This document shows, piece after piece, positions 35,201 through 44,547 of a stretch of DNA of 64,000 nt (positions are counted from its first letter, which is position 1; every line of letters starts with the position of its first letter). The translations under genes and the position numbers were made by a program. Under the pieces are notes generated by a model. The model was not told where the DNA came from and did not search any database. It saw nothing but the letters and a program-made list of their open reading frames with translations. The stretch is from Companilactobacillus ginsenosidimutans (GTDB lineage Bacteria; Bacillota; Bacilli; Lactobacillales; Lactobacillaceae). The stretch lies in the NCBI RefSeq assembly GCF_001050475.1, contig NZ_CP012034.1, positions 1,860,001-1,924,000 on the forward strand, read 5' to 3'.

Positions 35201-36163
35201 ATGAATATAGGATATTTCTCATCGTCAACGCCAATAACAGCACTGTCACCAAAGAGATTTCAGCGTGCAAAAGATTTTCTTGAAAGCAAAAATATACACC
35301 TAATTCCAGGAAACTTAACTGGAAAAGTAGATTTCTACCGTTCAGGAACAATTACTGATCGTGCAGATGAAATTAACCAGTTAATTCATAATCCGGATGT
35401 TGATATCATCATGTCTACGATTGGTGGCATGAATACAAACTCGATACTTCCGTATATCGATTATGAATATTTAAATGAGCATCCAAAAACCATTGTCGGT
35501 TATTCAGACATAACTGCTTTGCTCCTAGCCATTCAAACGCAGTGTCCAAATTGTCGCGTTCTATATGGGCCCGCATTAGTTGCGTCATTTGGAGAATGGC
35601 CACCATATGCTGATCAAACGTGGGATTATTTAAAAAAAGTTTTATCCAGTAAGGGAGAACCAGTCACGTGTCACGCACCAGAATTTTGGACTGATGAGAG
35701 TCTCAACTGGGAAAACTTCAAGCGAGAAAAGAAACAATATAAAAATAAATGGGGCTTTATTAATGAACCAGTACTTGAAGGAAGAATCATGGGTGGAAAT
35801 CTTGACACAATGTACGGATTACTAGACTCGAAATACTTTCCTGAATTTACTGAAGACGACATTTTATTCATCGAAGATGCTGAAAAAGATGCAGCAACCG
35901 TTGAGAAAAATTTTGCCATGCTAAAAAATGCCGGGATACTTAATCGAGTAAAAGGGATCGTGTTGGGTAAACACGCGTTGTTTGATAATTATGGTACTGG
36001 AAGAAAGCCAATTGATATATTAAATGAAGTCCTGAATGATCCAGATAAACCAATCATTTATGATTATGATAGCTGTCATACAGTTCCTATGATGACAACA
36101 CCACTAGGAGCGCATGCCAAAATTGATGCTGAGAATATGACCATAGGATTTTCAGACTTCTAA
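35201..36163 (+). CDS. S66 family peptidase, LD-carboxypeptidase/MccF-like
   Basis: 320 residues. Nucleophile Ser in VGYSDITALL (about residue 102), Glu in FIEDAEK (about 226) and His in DSCHTVPM (about 292) form the S66 triad. The family includes murein LD-carboxypeptidases and MccF, which cleaves microcin C7-type peptide-nucleotides. Length and the missing signal peptide favour the cytosolic MccF-like branch, but substrate is not proven. Single gene with a strong terminator. Confidence 0.85.
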   Translation: MNIGYFSSSTPITALSPKRFQRAKDFLESKNIHLIPGNLTGKVDFYRSGTITDRADEINQLIHNPDVDIIMSTIGGMNTNSILPYIDYEYLNEHPKTIVGYSDITALLLAIQTQCPNCRVLYGPALVASFGEWPPYADQTWDYLKKVLSSKGEPVTCHAPEFWTDESLNWENFKREKKQYKNKWGFINEPVLEGRIMGGNLDTMYGLLDSKYFPEFTEDDILFIEDAEKDAATVEKNFAMLKNAGILNRVKGIVLGKHALFDNYGTGRKPIDILNEVLNDPDKPIIYDYDSCHTVPMMTTPLGAHAKIDAENMTIGFSDF

Positions 36164-36202
36164 CGTGCATCAATTAATGTACAGAAATCATTTTGTAAAC
36201 CA

Positions 36203-36247
36203 AAAAAATAGTCACAACCAAACGGAATCTTTGGTTGTGACTATTAT
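36203..36247. terminator. Bidirectional terminator
   Basis: AATAGTCACAACCAAA / TTTGGTTGTGACTATT stem, 16 perfect base pairs, between convergent genes. Confidence 0.9.
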
Positions 36248-36314
36248 TAGTTTGGAACCTACTCCTAAGGCCCTCCAAACTTGATCAATTGAATTATACA
36301 CCGGAAACGTAGAA

Positions 36315-36920
36315 CTAAATCCATTTATTATGTTTAGCTACATTCAAGGCTTCAATTCTAGATTTACTATCGGTTTTACTTAAAATTGAAGAGATATAAT
36401 TTCTAACAGTTCCTTCAGACAAATATATTTTGCTGGCGATTTCTTTTGAACTGGCACCAGTGCTAATTTCCTTCAATACATCCATTTCCCTTGTGGTTAA
36501 TGGATTTTTTTCTGCCCGAATAACTGTTTTAACCAATTCTGGTGAGAAAATAGTTTTTCCATTTAGCACTTGATGGATTGTATCAATTAGTTGATCAGTT
36601 GGACTGTCTTTTAGCTGATATGCATTAACGTCGTACTTTACTGCTCTTTCGAAATAATCTTCTTGGGCAAAAGTTGTTAGAATTATGATTTTGATTGGTA
36701 ATTTTAAAGCTCGAATTTCTTTGGCTACGTCCAAGCCTGTTAGTTGTGGCATTTCGATATCGAGAATAACTACTTCAGGTTTCAAATTTACAATTTCTTT
36801 GAACGCAGTCATGCCATCAGTTGCTGAACCTATTACATCGATATCATCTTTCAAATTTAATAATGTTGAGAGTGCAGTATTGAGCATTTCTTGATCTTCA
36901 GCTAAATAGACTTCAGTCAT
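36315..36920 (-). CDS. NarL/LuxR-family response regulator
   Basis: 201 residues: receiver domain (phospho-acceptor Asp in VVILDIEMP, about residue 54) and a LuxR-type helix-turn-helix (LTTREMDVLKEISTGASSKEIA). Partner of the kinase whose stop lies one base before its ATG. It probably controls the ABC transporter genes of the same operon, last gene of four. Confidence 0.9.
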   Translation of the reverse strand: MTEVYLAEDQEMLNTALSTLLNLKDDIDVIGSATDGMTAFKEIVNLKPEVVILDIEMPQLTGLDVAKEIRALKLPIKIIILTTFAQEDYFERAVKYDVNAYQLKDSPTDQLIDTIHQVLNGKTIFSPELVKTVIRAEKNPLTTREMDVLKEISTGASSKEIASKIYLSEGTVRNYISSILSKTDSKSRIEALNVAKHNKWI

Positions 36921-36921
36921 A

Positions 36922-38025
36922 TTAATCTTCCTTTGGTAACGAAATATTTATCACAGTTCCATTGTTGTTTTGCAAATTTATAGTTCCACCCATAGCACGG
37001 ACACTTTGCTGCATGCCTTTAATTCCAAAACTATTATCACGGTTAGTTTGAATTCCAGTACCATTATCCTTAATTTCCAATAGGTACGAATCTTTAGACT
37101 GATTAAATGAGAAAATTGCAAGATTTGCCTTGCTGTAGCGAATAATGTTGGTAACAGATTCTTTAATAATTCCTGCCAGAGTATTTTGAACGTTATCTGG
37201 CCAGTTGGACGAAATATTTTCGTTTTGTGACTGCATAAAAATACTAGCAGCTTTTAAATTTTTTTCTTCGATGACCATTGCTTCAGCAATGGTTTGTTTA
37301 TTCAAATCTGCGACAATTTGTCTGACCACATTTAAATTTTCTCTGGACGTCATCGCGATATCTTGGAGTTCTTGACTAGCTTTAGCCTGATCCTTTGACA
37401 TTAATTTTTCGGCTAGTTCTGCTTTTAAAGTGATTATTGAGAAAGACTGCCCTAAAGTATCATGTAAGTCTTTGGCTATTCTGCTACGTTCTGCTTGTTT
37501 AATTACTGTCTCCAAACGTGCATTATTTTGAGATAGTTGAGATCTTCTTCGATAGGTATTTTTTAGAGAGCGTGCAGCAAATGGAGATCCAATTGCAAAA
37601 AATAATGCCAATAAATAATCATATATTGAGAGTCCATTGTTCAAAGATAATGAGAATGTCAGAGAACTTACAGTGATTAGTAAATATAATCCAGTAAACC
37701 AATAAAATTTTTTGGTTGAAATAGTCATTGATCCCAGCTGCCACGCCATAAAGATATATAGTGTCCCATTACCAGCAGTATCACTAATAATGCCAACGAT
37801 ACATAGTTGTGTTAGTACTTTAATAATTTGAAATTTATCATCATAGTACGAATCACGATAAAATTTCGCATAAATCAATAGTAAAACTATAGCTATCCAT
37901 TTGGGAAAATCATGGATGGCAATCACGATAGGAACAGAAAAGAGGGCTAATGCGATTAACCAGAAATACCCCATCAGACCATAGCTTTTATCAAATAAAA
38001 AATGCTTGTACAAGAACTGTTTCAT
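36922..38025 (-). CDS. DesK/LiaS-like sensor histidine kinase
   Basis: 367 residues. Five to six N-terminal membrane helices, then a HisKA_3 dimerisation domain with the phospho-His in SRIAKDLHDTLGQSFS (about residue 187) and an ATPase domain with DNGTGI and FGIKGMQQSV. It lacks a large external sensor loop, so it likely senses membrane state or the linked transporter. It overlaps the permease gene by four bases (ATGA type). Confidence 0.9.
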   Translation of the reverse strand: MKQFLYKHFLFDKSYGLMGYFWLIALALFSVPIVIAIHDFPKWIAIVLLLIYAKFYRDSYYDDKFQIIKVLTQLCIVGIISDTAGNGTLYIFMAWQLGSMTISTKKFYWFTGLYLLITVSSLTFSLSLNNGLSIYDYLLALFFAIGSPFAARSLKNTYRRRSQLSQNNARLETVIKQAERSRIAKDLHDTLGQSFSIITLKAELAEKLMSKDQAKASQELQDIAMTSRENLNVVRQIVADLNKQTIAEAMVIEEKNLKAASIFMQSQNENISSNWPDNVQNTLAGIIKESVTNIIRYSKANLAIFSFNQSKDSYLLEIKDNGTGIQTNRDNSFGIKGMQQSVRAMGGTINLQNNNGTVINISLPKED

Positions 38026-38783
38026 TCGCTAGCTAACTCCTTGTGATTTGGTAATTTTAGTGCTATTGCGATTACTGTTAATAATACAATAAACCAACTT
38101 AGTATATTCGCTCCGTTGCTTATATCTATCTTAGCTGAATTTATGATCGAATTGTTAATGTTTGAAATAGCATAAGGAGGTAACAATTTACCAACTGTTT
38201 GTAACCAATTTGGCATCATATTTAAAGGCCACCACAAACCACTTAACATTGCGACTGGGAATACGGCCAAGCTATTCAATAAATTAACGGTGCTAGGAGT
38301 TTTGGCGAACGAGATTAGGATTCCAACTAAGATCAAAGTTAATGAACCTAACAAGTTGTTGATCGTCACTAACAATAATTTTCTCAAAGGTAGATTTACA
38401 TGATTTACGAATATTCCGACGAGACTTATCGTTATAACGGAAATTAAATTCAATGTTAAAAATACTACGATTAGTGATGCGTAATACTTTATTTTTGATA
38501 GAGGAGAAATTTCTACGAATAGATCAAAGTGGCTAGTGTGATCTTCTAGCAAATTATTGGAGACTGTGATTATGGATCCTAATAAGCAGCTGAAAACTAT
38601 CATGCTAACTAAATAGTCAGCGTTCCAAGTTGTCATTGCCGATTTTGGGATACCTGAGGATAAGACTCGTGTATATAACAAGTAAAAAATAATAGGTAAC
38701 AACAAGTCGAAAAAAAAGAATCTCATATTTCTCAGAATGATTCGTTTGAAGTTAATATTGGTTTGGTATAAAAAGTTTTTCAT
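38022..38783 (-). CDS. ABC-2 type transporter permease
   Basis: 253 residues, six membrane helices (FDLLLPIIFYLLYTRV, YLVSMIVFSCLLGSI, and others) as in ABC-2 drug/lipid exporters. Works with the ATPase gene that overlaps it by four bases. Likely exports an antimicrobial or membrane-active compound, inferred from the kinase/regulator pair in the same operon. Confidence 0.88.
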   Translation of the reverse strand: MKNFLYQTNINFKRIILRNMRFFFFDLLLPIIFYLLYTRVLSSGIPKSAMTTWNADYLVSMIVFSCLLGSIITVSNNLLEDHTSHFDLFVEISPLSKIKYYASLIVVFLTLNLISVITISLVGIFVNHVNLPLRKLLLVTINNLLGSLTLILVGILISFAKTPSTVNLLNSLAVFPVAMLSGLWWPLNMMPNWLQTVGKLLPPYAISNINNSIINSAKIDISNGANILSWFIVLLTVIAIALKLPNHKELASE

Positions 38784-39661
38784 TGTTTTGACTCCTGATT
38801 CATATTGATGAAAATATTTTCAAGTGTATTTTGAGAAATTTTGATGTTTTCAATTTTTGTTAGCAATGGATTTAATTCCGATAGTGTCTGATTAGCATTG
38901 TTAGTGAGCAACGTATAGTGATTTCCGACTTTTTTAGAACTCTTAACACTGGTCATTGATTCAAATAGTTCAGGCAGAAGTTCAGAATCGAAATCTATTT
39001 GGCTATCGCTGGAGTTGGTGCGAAGGTCTGCAAGGGTGCCATCGAAAATAATTCTGTGGTCTTTTAGAAATAAGAATCTGTCAATCACATCTTCGAGTTC
39101 ATCCAAATGATGACTCGTAACAAAAATAGTCTTCCCAGCTTCTTTAAGATGTAAAATATCTTTCCAAAACGTTTGACGACTGACAGGATCCATTCCATTT
39201 GTCGGTTCATCTAAGAATAAAATACTAGGATCTCCAGCCATTGCTAAGGCAAAAGACAGTCTTCTTTTTTGGCCACCCGATAGTTGTTTTAGCAGCAGGT
39301 CTTGTTGGTCATATAAATTTGCCAAATCCAGAATCTGATCATAGCTCAAATGATTGTTGTAGTAACTCTGTGACAACTTGATGATTTCTGAAACCTTAAT
39401 TCGACTGAGTGTAATGTCTGACTGCATCATGACACCCATCTGACTTTTCTCTTGAGATGGTTTGTGATTAAGAATAGCAACCGTTCCGGAGTCTTTTGGG
39501 ATTAATCCCAAAATAGAGTTGATTAAGGTTGTCTTGCCAGCCCCATTTTGACCAAGTAAAGCAATAATTTGCCCACAAGGAACTGAAAAACTTATGTCAT
39601 CTAAAATTTTTTGTTTACCAAAAGCTTTTGATAATTCTTTGACTTCAATTACTGCATCCAT
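38780..39661 (-). CDS. ABC transporter ATP-binding protein
   Basis: 293 residues from ATG 39661. Walker A LLGQNGAGKTT, signature LSGGQKRR, Walker B SILFLDEPTNG, switch His in VTSHHLDE. The C-terminal extension (about 215-293) is the one seen in drug-exporter ATPases. First gene of the four-gene operon: ATPase, permease, kinase, regulator. Confidence 0.9.
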   Translation of the reverse strand: MDAVIEVKELSKAFGKQKILDDISFSVPCGQIIALLGQNGAGKTTLINSILGLIPKDSGTVAILNHKPSQEKSQMGVMMQSDITLSRIKVSEIIKLSQSYYNNHLSYDQILDLANLYDQQDLLLKQLSGGQKRRLSFALAMAGDPSILFLDEPTNGMDPVSRQTFWKDILHLKEAGKTIFVTSHHLDELEDVIDRFLFLKDHRIIFDGTLADLRTNSSDSQIDFDSELLPELFESMTSVKSSKKVGNHYTLLTNNANQTLSELNPLLTKIENIKISQNTLENIFINMNQESKQ

Positions 39662-39763
39662 ATTGCTCAGCCCCAATTAATTATTTTTGTTTATGACTAT
39701 AATTTAACCTTTAGTTCGCGCTAGCAATAGTGGAGGGTGTCATGAAGCTGATATGACATTTGT

Positions 39764-39809
39764 CATAAAAAAATCCCAACTTCACTTAGAATTACAGTGA
39801 TGTTGGGAA
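39764..39809 (-). terminator. Terminator of the DUF1828 pair
   Basis: TCCCAACTTCACT / AGTGATGTTGGGA stem, followed on the minus strand by T7. Confidence 0.85.
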
Positions 39810-39840
39810 TGTTTATCCTTCAATAATACTTAAGGAATTA

Positions 39841-40608
39841 TTATCTCAAATCGATTATAGCCTCTTTGTTGCTCCAAGGAATTAATTTCAAACCATTTGC
39901 AATTGCTACATTGTTTGATTTATCGGAAATTTTGGAGTTTGAATCGTTAAAAATTATTATGTAGGTATTATTCTGATTTGTAAAATCAGAACTGTTATTG
40001 ACATCGTTATGAGTAACTATTTCAGTTGATATTCGTTGAAAGTCAGGGTTATTAATAATTTGAATCAATCGAACTGGGTGCTTTTTTGTTTTCCCAAGAC
40101 CATAGGAGACTTTGTATGAGTTTCCACTACCACCAGATATTCTATAATTTGGAAGTCCTCCAAATTCTTGTTCATTAAAGTAATTAATAACTTTATCATT
40201 GAACATCTTATTGATGGTGCTTTTCCTTGTCATTGCTAAGTCATCAATCCTAAGAATAGCTTGAATCATCTTTTGGCTCATTGATGCAAAGTCTTTGGAA
40301 GAACCTTCAAGCTCAAGAATATTTTGATTAGATTTTTTAATATTAAAAGATTTTAGAATTGAATTTAATGTTTTTTCTCGAGCGTTATTCTCGATGCGTA
40401 TTCCAGATAATATTAAATTACTCAAAGTCTCTCCATCATCACTAATCCTTATACGTTCCATGGATAATACGGTTACGTAAATTGGAATACGGTCACCAAT
40501 AATATTTGTAAACGGAGTCACAATTTCGTCGCCACCGTCAAATTTATTGAGGATACACTTTTTATTGATCCAGTCTGTATATTCGTTAATCCAGTTCATA
40601 TTATTCAA
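39841..40608 (-). CDS. DUF1828/DUF1829 protein, possible antitoxin or defence partner
   Basis: 255 residues from TTG 40608, with AAAGGAGGG ideally spaced. Residues about 25-75 hold the DUF1828 pattern (EIVTPFTN, IPIYVTVLSMERIRISDDGETLSNL); residues 150-250 fit DUF1829 (KVSYGLGKTKKHPVRLIQII, TYIIIFNDSNSKI). Families of this type occur in mobile and toxin-antitoxin-like contexts; biochemical function is unknown to me. Thirty bases after its partner gene, same transcript. Confidence 0.7.
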   Translation of the reverse strand: MNNMNWINEYTDWINKKCILNKFDGGDEIVTPFTNIIGDRIPIYVTVLSMERIRISDDGETLSNLILSGIRIENNAREKTLNSILKSFNIKKSNQNILELEGSSKDFASMSQKMIQAILRIDDLAMTRKSTINKMFNDKVINYFNEQEFGGLPNYRISGGSGNSYKVSYGLGKTKKHPVRLIQIINNPDFQRISTEIVTHNDVNNSSDFTNQNNTYIIIFNDSNSKISDKSNNVAIANGLKLIPWSNKEAIIDLR

Positions 40609-40638
40609 AACACTAACCCTCCTTTGAGCCTGTTTATA

Positions 40639-41085
40639 CTATACGTTATTTCCTACAAGTTTTATATCTGAAGTATCGACATTGATGAACTTTAAAAAAG
40701 TTAGGAAGATTTCCATTCTATTATCCAAATCTCGTAGGCTTTCTTTTAGTATTAAGGGCAATTCTTTTGTCGAAATGAAAGTTGAATTGTCTAGACCATT
40801 ATTTTGATTGTAAATATGAAGGTGGGGCGTGGGAAATTCATCATGATTTGAACCTAAGACATCGAACCGAATCATTAAACCATGAGATTTAGATAATAGT
40901 AATATTGTGAATTTTCCTTTGTTAATATGCCCAGTTCGAGAAATAATTGAATTAAATTTTTCATTGCTAATTATTTTCCCATGTAATTTATAATATTTTT
41001 GTAACCCAAATGGGGGTAATTCCAAGATGTTTGAATTTAATGTCTTTTCAATATTCATTAATCTTATATATTCTTTTGATTCCAT
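40639..41085 (-). CDS. Partner of the DUF1828 protein (DUF6978-like)
   Basis: 148 residues, soluble. Segment FTILLLSKSHGLMIRFDVLGSN-HDEFPTPHLHIYNQ (read in parts) has a His/Asp-rich centre reminiscent of the small proteins that usually precede DUF1828 genes. Assignment is tentative. Promoter-proximal gene of the pair, with direct repeats of GGTAA over its ribosome site that could be an autoregulatory operator. Confidence 0.6.
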   Translation of the reverse strand: MESKEYIRLMNIEKTLNSNILELPPFGLQKYYKLHGKIISNEKFNSIISRTGHINKGKFTILLLSKSHGLMIRFDVLGSNHDEFPTPHLHIYNQNNGLDNSTFISTKELPLILKESLRDLDNRMEIFLTFLKFINVDTSDIKLVGNNV

Positions 41086-41130
41086 CGTTTTACCTTACCT
41101 TACCGATATTTTTGTATCTCATAAGGTAAA
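41086..41130 (-). promoter_or_regulatory. GGTAA iterons in front of the DUF1828-pair operon
   Basis: On the minus strand CGGTAAGGTAAGGTAAAACG directly precedes the ATG, three GGTAA words in 5-bp steps, with an inverted TTACCTTA about 20 bases further upstream. The arrangement suggests repression at the ribosome-site/operator overlap. Confidence 0.45.
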
Positions 41131-41227
41131 TTACGTATTTTATCGCTAATTATTTCTACTATAATATATGGTAAAGAAAATCAACAAGTCATTGAATTAA
41201 ACCACTATTTAATATACGATTAATAGG

Positions 41228-41246
41228 TGTGAAACATCGTGTTTCA
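41228..41246 (+). promoter_or_regulatory. Everted parS half-sites / hairpin in the rsmG leader
   Basis: GTGAAACA-tcg-TGTTTCAC. Each arm equals one half of the ParB site (TGTTTCACGTGAAACA), but in outward order, so it is not a normal parS. In RNA it forms an 8-bp hairpin just before the rsmG ribosome site GGAGG. Confidence 0.5.
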
Positions 41247-41262
41247 CGGCTGGAGGAATGGA

Positions 41263-41991
41263 ATGAAACCTGAAGAATTTTTTGCGGCACTTTCCGAAAA
41301 GGGTATTGATTTAAATGATACTCAAAAGAAACAATTTGAAACATATTTTCATGAATTGGTTGAAACTAATAAGGTCATGAATCTAACTACAATCACTGAG
41401 AAGGAACAAGTTTATTTGAAGCATTTTTATGATTCATTGATTCTTGATTTCTTTGACGGTGCACTGATTACAGATAATATTTCAATTTGCGACGTTGGAT
41501 CGGGTGCCGGTTTTCCTTCGATTCCTCTCAAAATTGTAAACCCTAATTTGAAGGTAACTATCATTGATTCGCTCAATAAGCGTATCAATTTTTTAAGTGG
41601 ATTGGTTAAGAAACTTGGCTTGGACGATGTAAACTTGGTTCACGGTCGAGCTGAAGAATTAGGTCAAAATAAACAATACCGTGAACAATTTGATTTAGTA
41701 ACTGCTCGGGCAGTTGCTTCGATGACAGTTTTGACAGAGCTGTGCTTACCATTTGTTAAAAAAGGTGGTCAATTCATTGCTATGAAGGCTGAAAAAGCTG
41801 ACGATGAGTTGGATGCAGCTACGTACGCAATCACATTATTAGGTGGTAAAGTTGAAAAACAAGATTCATTTGAGTTACCAAATGACGCTGGTTTGCGTAA
41901 TTTAATTTTTGTAAGCAAAACTAAAGAAACTCCAAACAAATATCCTAGAAAACCTGGGACACCATCTAGAAAACCATTAGTTAAAAAGTAG
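41263..41991 (+). CDS. rsmG: 16S rRNA m7G527 methyltransferase
   Basis: 242 residues. I choose ATG 41263 (MKPEEFFAALSEKGI) behind TGGAGGAATGG. SAM-binding motif ICDVGSGAGFPSIPLKI and TARAVASMTVL are diagnostic of RsmG/GidB. It methylates G527 of 16S rRNA. Basic tail KYPRKPGTPSRKPLVKK is typical of the lactobacillar proteins. First gene of the rsmG-noc-parA-parB group. Confidence 0.95.
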   Translation: MKPEEFFAALSEKGIDLNDTQKKQFETYFHELVETNKVMNLTTITEKEQVYLKHFYDSLILDFFDGALITDNISICDVGSGAGFPSIPLKIVNPNLKVTIIDSLNKRINFLSGLVKKLGLDDVNLVHGRAEELGQNKQYREQFDLVTARAVASMTVLTELCLPFVKKGGQFIAMKAEKADDELDAATYAITLLGGKVEKQDSFELPNDAGLRNLIFVSKTKETPNKYPRKPGTPSRKPLVKK

Positions 41992-42003
41992 GGGGTAAAG
42001 ATT

Positions 42004-42897
42004 TTGGCATTTAAATCATCAGAAACAAAAACTCAAAGCAATGGGGACGCTACTAGAGGTCGTGTAATTAGAGTTAGTTTAGATAAAATTATCCCTAATC
42101 GTTATCAACCTCGTACCGAATTTGATGAAAAAAGTATCACTGAATTATCTCAAACAATTAGTGAACACGGTTTGCTACAACCTATGGTTGTTCGTAGCTA
42201 CCAAGATGGTCAGTATGAGATCATCGCTGGTGAAAGACGTTTCCGCGCTCTGAAAAAATTAAACTGGAAAAAAGTCCCAGTTATCGTTAAAGAATTGGAT
42301 GACGAAGAAACTGCTTCAATGGCTTTGATCGAAAACGTTCAAAGAGAAAACTTGAATCCAGTTGAAGAAGCTCGTGCCTATCGAAAGGTACTAGATAGCG
42401 AGAAAATCACGCAACTAGAGTTAGCTAACAGATTGAGCAAGAGTCAGTCGTATGTTGCTAACAAACTGCGTTTATTGTCTTTAAGCGATACAGTTCTTGA
42501 AGCTTTAGCAAATGAAAAAATTAGCACCCGTCATGGTCGTGAACTTCTAAGAATTTCTGAACATGATGAACAAGACGAAATCCTAGCTAAGATTCTTGAT
42601 GAAAACCTGAACGTTAAGCAAACTAAAGGTCTTATCGATGATCATCTTAACGAGGGTAAAGAGGCAGAGGAAAAGGCTGCTGAAAAAACTACTGATGATA
42701 AATCAGATAAAGCATCAAAACCTGCTAAGCCAAAGAAGAAGCCTGGAGAATTTGACGTTAATACTTCTATTGAAGAAGTTAAACAAAATATTGCCAAGAT
42801 GAAGAAGAATGGTACCTCAGTGAGCTTCGTTGAAGACAAGAAAAAAGGATTTTATGAGATTGACATCAGAATTCATGATGACGACCTTGAGGAATAA
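42004..42897 (+). CDS. noc: Nucleoid occlusion protein
   Basis: ParB-like DNA-binding protein, 297 residues, TTG start 42004 after GGGGTAAAG. N-terminal NRYQPR motif (about residue 36), ParB core AGERRFRA and ENVQRENLNPVEEA, and a helix-turn-helix (about 135-160). A charged Lys/Glu linker (about 220-250) precedes the dimerisation domain. Position directly before parA-parB identifies it as Noc, which blocks FtsZ assembly over the chromosome and bends membrane via its N-terminus. Confidence 0.93.
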   Translation: MAFKSSETKTQSNGDATRGRVIRVSLDKIIPNRYQPRTEFDEKSITELSQTISEHGLLQPMVVRSYQDGQYEIIAGERRFRALKKLNWKKVPVIVKELDDEETASMALIENVQRENLNPVEEARAYRKVLDSEKITQLELANRLSKSQSYVANKLRLLSLSDTVLEALANEKISTRHGRELLRISEHDEQDEILAKILDENLNVKQTKGLIDDHLNEGKEAEEKAAEKTTDDKSDKASKPAKPKKKPGEFDVNTSIEEVKQNIAKMKKNGTSVSFVEDKKKGFYEIDIRIHDDDLEE

Positions 42898-42908
42898 AGG
42901 GGAATAAG

Positions 42909-43685
42909 ATGGCACGAAAAATATCCATTGCAAATCAAAAAGGTGGTGTTGGTAAAACCACTACTACCATTAACTTGGGAGCGTGTCTAACTAATATGGG
43001 CCAGAAGGTTCTTATTATTGACGTTGATCCACAAGGTAATGCTACAAGTGGTTTAGGTATCAAAAAAGCCAATGTTTCCAAAGATGTCTATGATGTTTTG
43101 GTAAACGAATATCCACTTAAAGACACAATTATTCATTCTAAACACGACGATCTTGATATCGTTCCTGCCACTATTCAACTTGCTGGTGCTGAGATGGAAT
43201 TGACTTCAATGATGGCCCGTGAGACTCGTCTAAAAGCTGGTATTGATACAGTTGACGATCTCTATGACTTTGTTTTGATTGATTGCCCACCTTCACTTGG
43301 TCAACTTTCGACCAACGCATTTACAGCTAGCGATTCAATTCTCATTCCTGTTCAAAGTGAGTACTATGCTCTTGAAGGTTTGAGTCAATTATTAAATACA
43401 ATCCGTTTAGTTCAAAAACACTTCAATTCGAATTTGGAAATTGAGGGTGTTCTATTAACTATGCTCGATTCAAGAACAAATCTTGGTAAACAAGTTGTTG
43501 ACGAAGTTAAATCTTACTTTGGTGACAGTGTTTACAAATCAATCGTACCTAGAAATACAACATTGGCTGAAGCCCCAAGTTATGGCTTGCCAATTATTGA
43601 TTTCGATGAACGTTCTCGTGGTGCAGAGGCTTATATTGCACTAGCCAAGGAGGTACTAAAACGTAATGGCATCAAGCAAAAATAA
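42909..43685 (+). CDS. parA: Chromosome-partitioning ATPase ParA (Soj)
   Basis: 258 residues. Deviant Walker A NQKGGVGKTTTTINLGA, Walker B FVLIDCPPSLG. Forms nucleoid-bound dimers that, with ParB, segregate the origin region and in Bacillus regulate DnaA. It overlaps parB by 20 bases. Confidence 0.96.
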   Translation: MARKISIANQKGGVGKTTTTINLGACLTNMGQKVLIIDVDPQGNATSGLGIKKANVSKDVYDVLVNEYPLKDTIIHSKHDDLDIVPATIQLAGAEMELTSMMARETRLKAGIDTVDDLYDFVLIDCPPSLGQLSTNAFTASDSILIPVQSEYYALEGLSQLLNTIRLVQKHFNSNLEIEGVLLTMLDSRTNLGKQVVDEVKSYFGDSVYKSIVPRNTTLAEAPSYGLPIIDFDERSRGAEAYIALAKEVLKRNGIKQK

Positions 43686-44538
43686 AAAAGGCTTAGGAAA
43701 AGGCATTGACGCGATCTTTTCTGAATTTGAAGCCATCGATGAAAATAGCGAAAGCGTTGTAGACCTCAACTTAGATGAAATCAGACCTAATCCATACCAA
43801 CCTAGAAAAACTTTTGACGAACATGCTTTGAATGAGTTGGCTAAATCAATTGATCAAAACGGTGTTTTCCAACCCATTATTGTTCGTGAAAGTGTTAATG
43901 GATTCGAAATCATTGCGGGTGAGAGAAGATTCCGTGCTAGTAAGATTGCCAAGAAGACTACTATTCCTGCAATTGTTCGTCCACTGAGTGAATCAGGGAT
44001 GATGGAAATTGCCGTCTTGGAAAACTTGCAGCGTGAAGATTTGACACCACTTGAAGAAGCAGATGCTTATCAAACGTTGATTACTAAATTGAATTTGACG
44101 CAAGAACAAGTTTCTCAACGTCTGGGCAAGAGTAGACCATATATTGCCAATTACTTGAGATTATTAAACTTGCCTGAATCAACGAAACAATTAGTTCAAA
44201 GTGGTGCTCTATCAATGGGTCAAGCTAGAACATTGTTGAGTTTGAAGGATCAGGATCAAATTGAAAAGTTGGCACAAAAAGCCGTTGATGAGGATCTGAC
44301 TGTTAGACAGTTGGAACAATTAGCAACTGAAACCAAACATGATGTTAAAAAAGAAAACAAAGCTAAAAAAGCAAAATCACCTTTTGTCAAAGCAACTGAA
44401 GATAAATTGGTTGAAAAATTCGATACTCAAGTTGCTGTAAAAACCAGTCGCAATGGACATGGTAAGTTGGAAATTGATTTTACCAACACGGACGACTTGA
44501 ATCGTATTTTAGACATATTAGGAATCCAAATAGATTAG
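43666..44538 (+). CDS. parB: Chromosome-partitioning protein ParB (Spo0J)
   Basis: 290 residues from ATG 43666, with AAGGAGG inside the parA end. Starts with the GLGKGIDAIFSEF patch that contacts ParA, then NPYQPRK, the CTP-binding AGERRFRA/ENLQREDLTPLEEA core, a helix-turn-helix and a C-terminal dimer domain. Loads at parS sites and spreads as a CTP clamp. Paralogue of noc two genes upstream. Confidence 0.96.
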   Translation: MASSKNKKGLGKGIDAIFSEFEAIDENSESVVDLNLDEIRPNPYQPRKTFDEHALNELAKSIDQNGVFQPIIVRESVNGFEIIAGERRFRASKIAKKTTIPAIVRPLSESGMMEIAVLENLQREDLTPLEEADAYQTLITKLNLTQEQVSQRLGKSRPYIANYLRLLNLPESTKQLVQSGALSMGQARTLLSLKDQDQIEKLAQKAVDEDLTVRQLEQLATETKHDVKKENKAKKAKSPFVKATEDKLVEKFDTQVAVKTSRNGHGKLEIDFTNTDDLNRILDILGIQID

Positions 44539-44547
44539 AGGAATATT

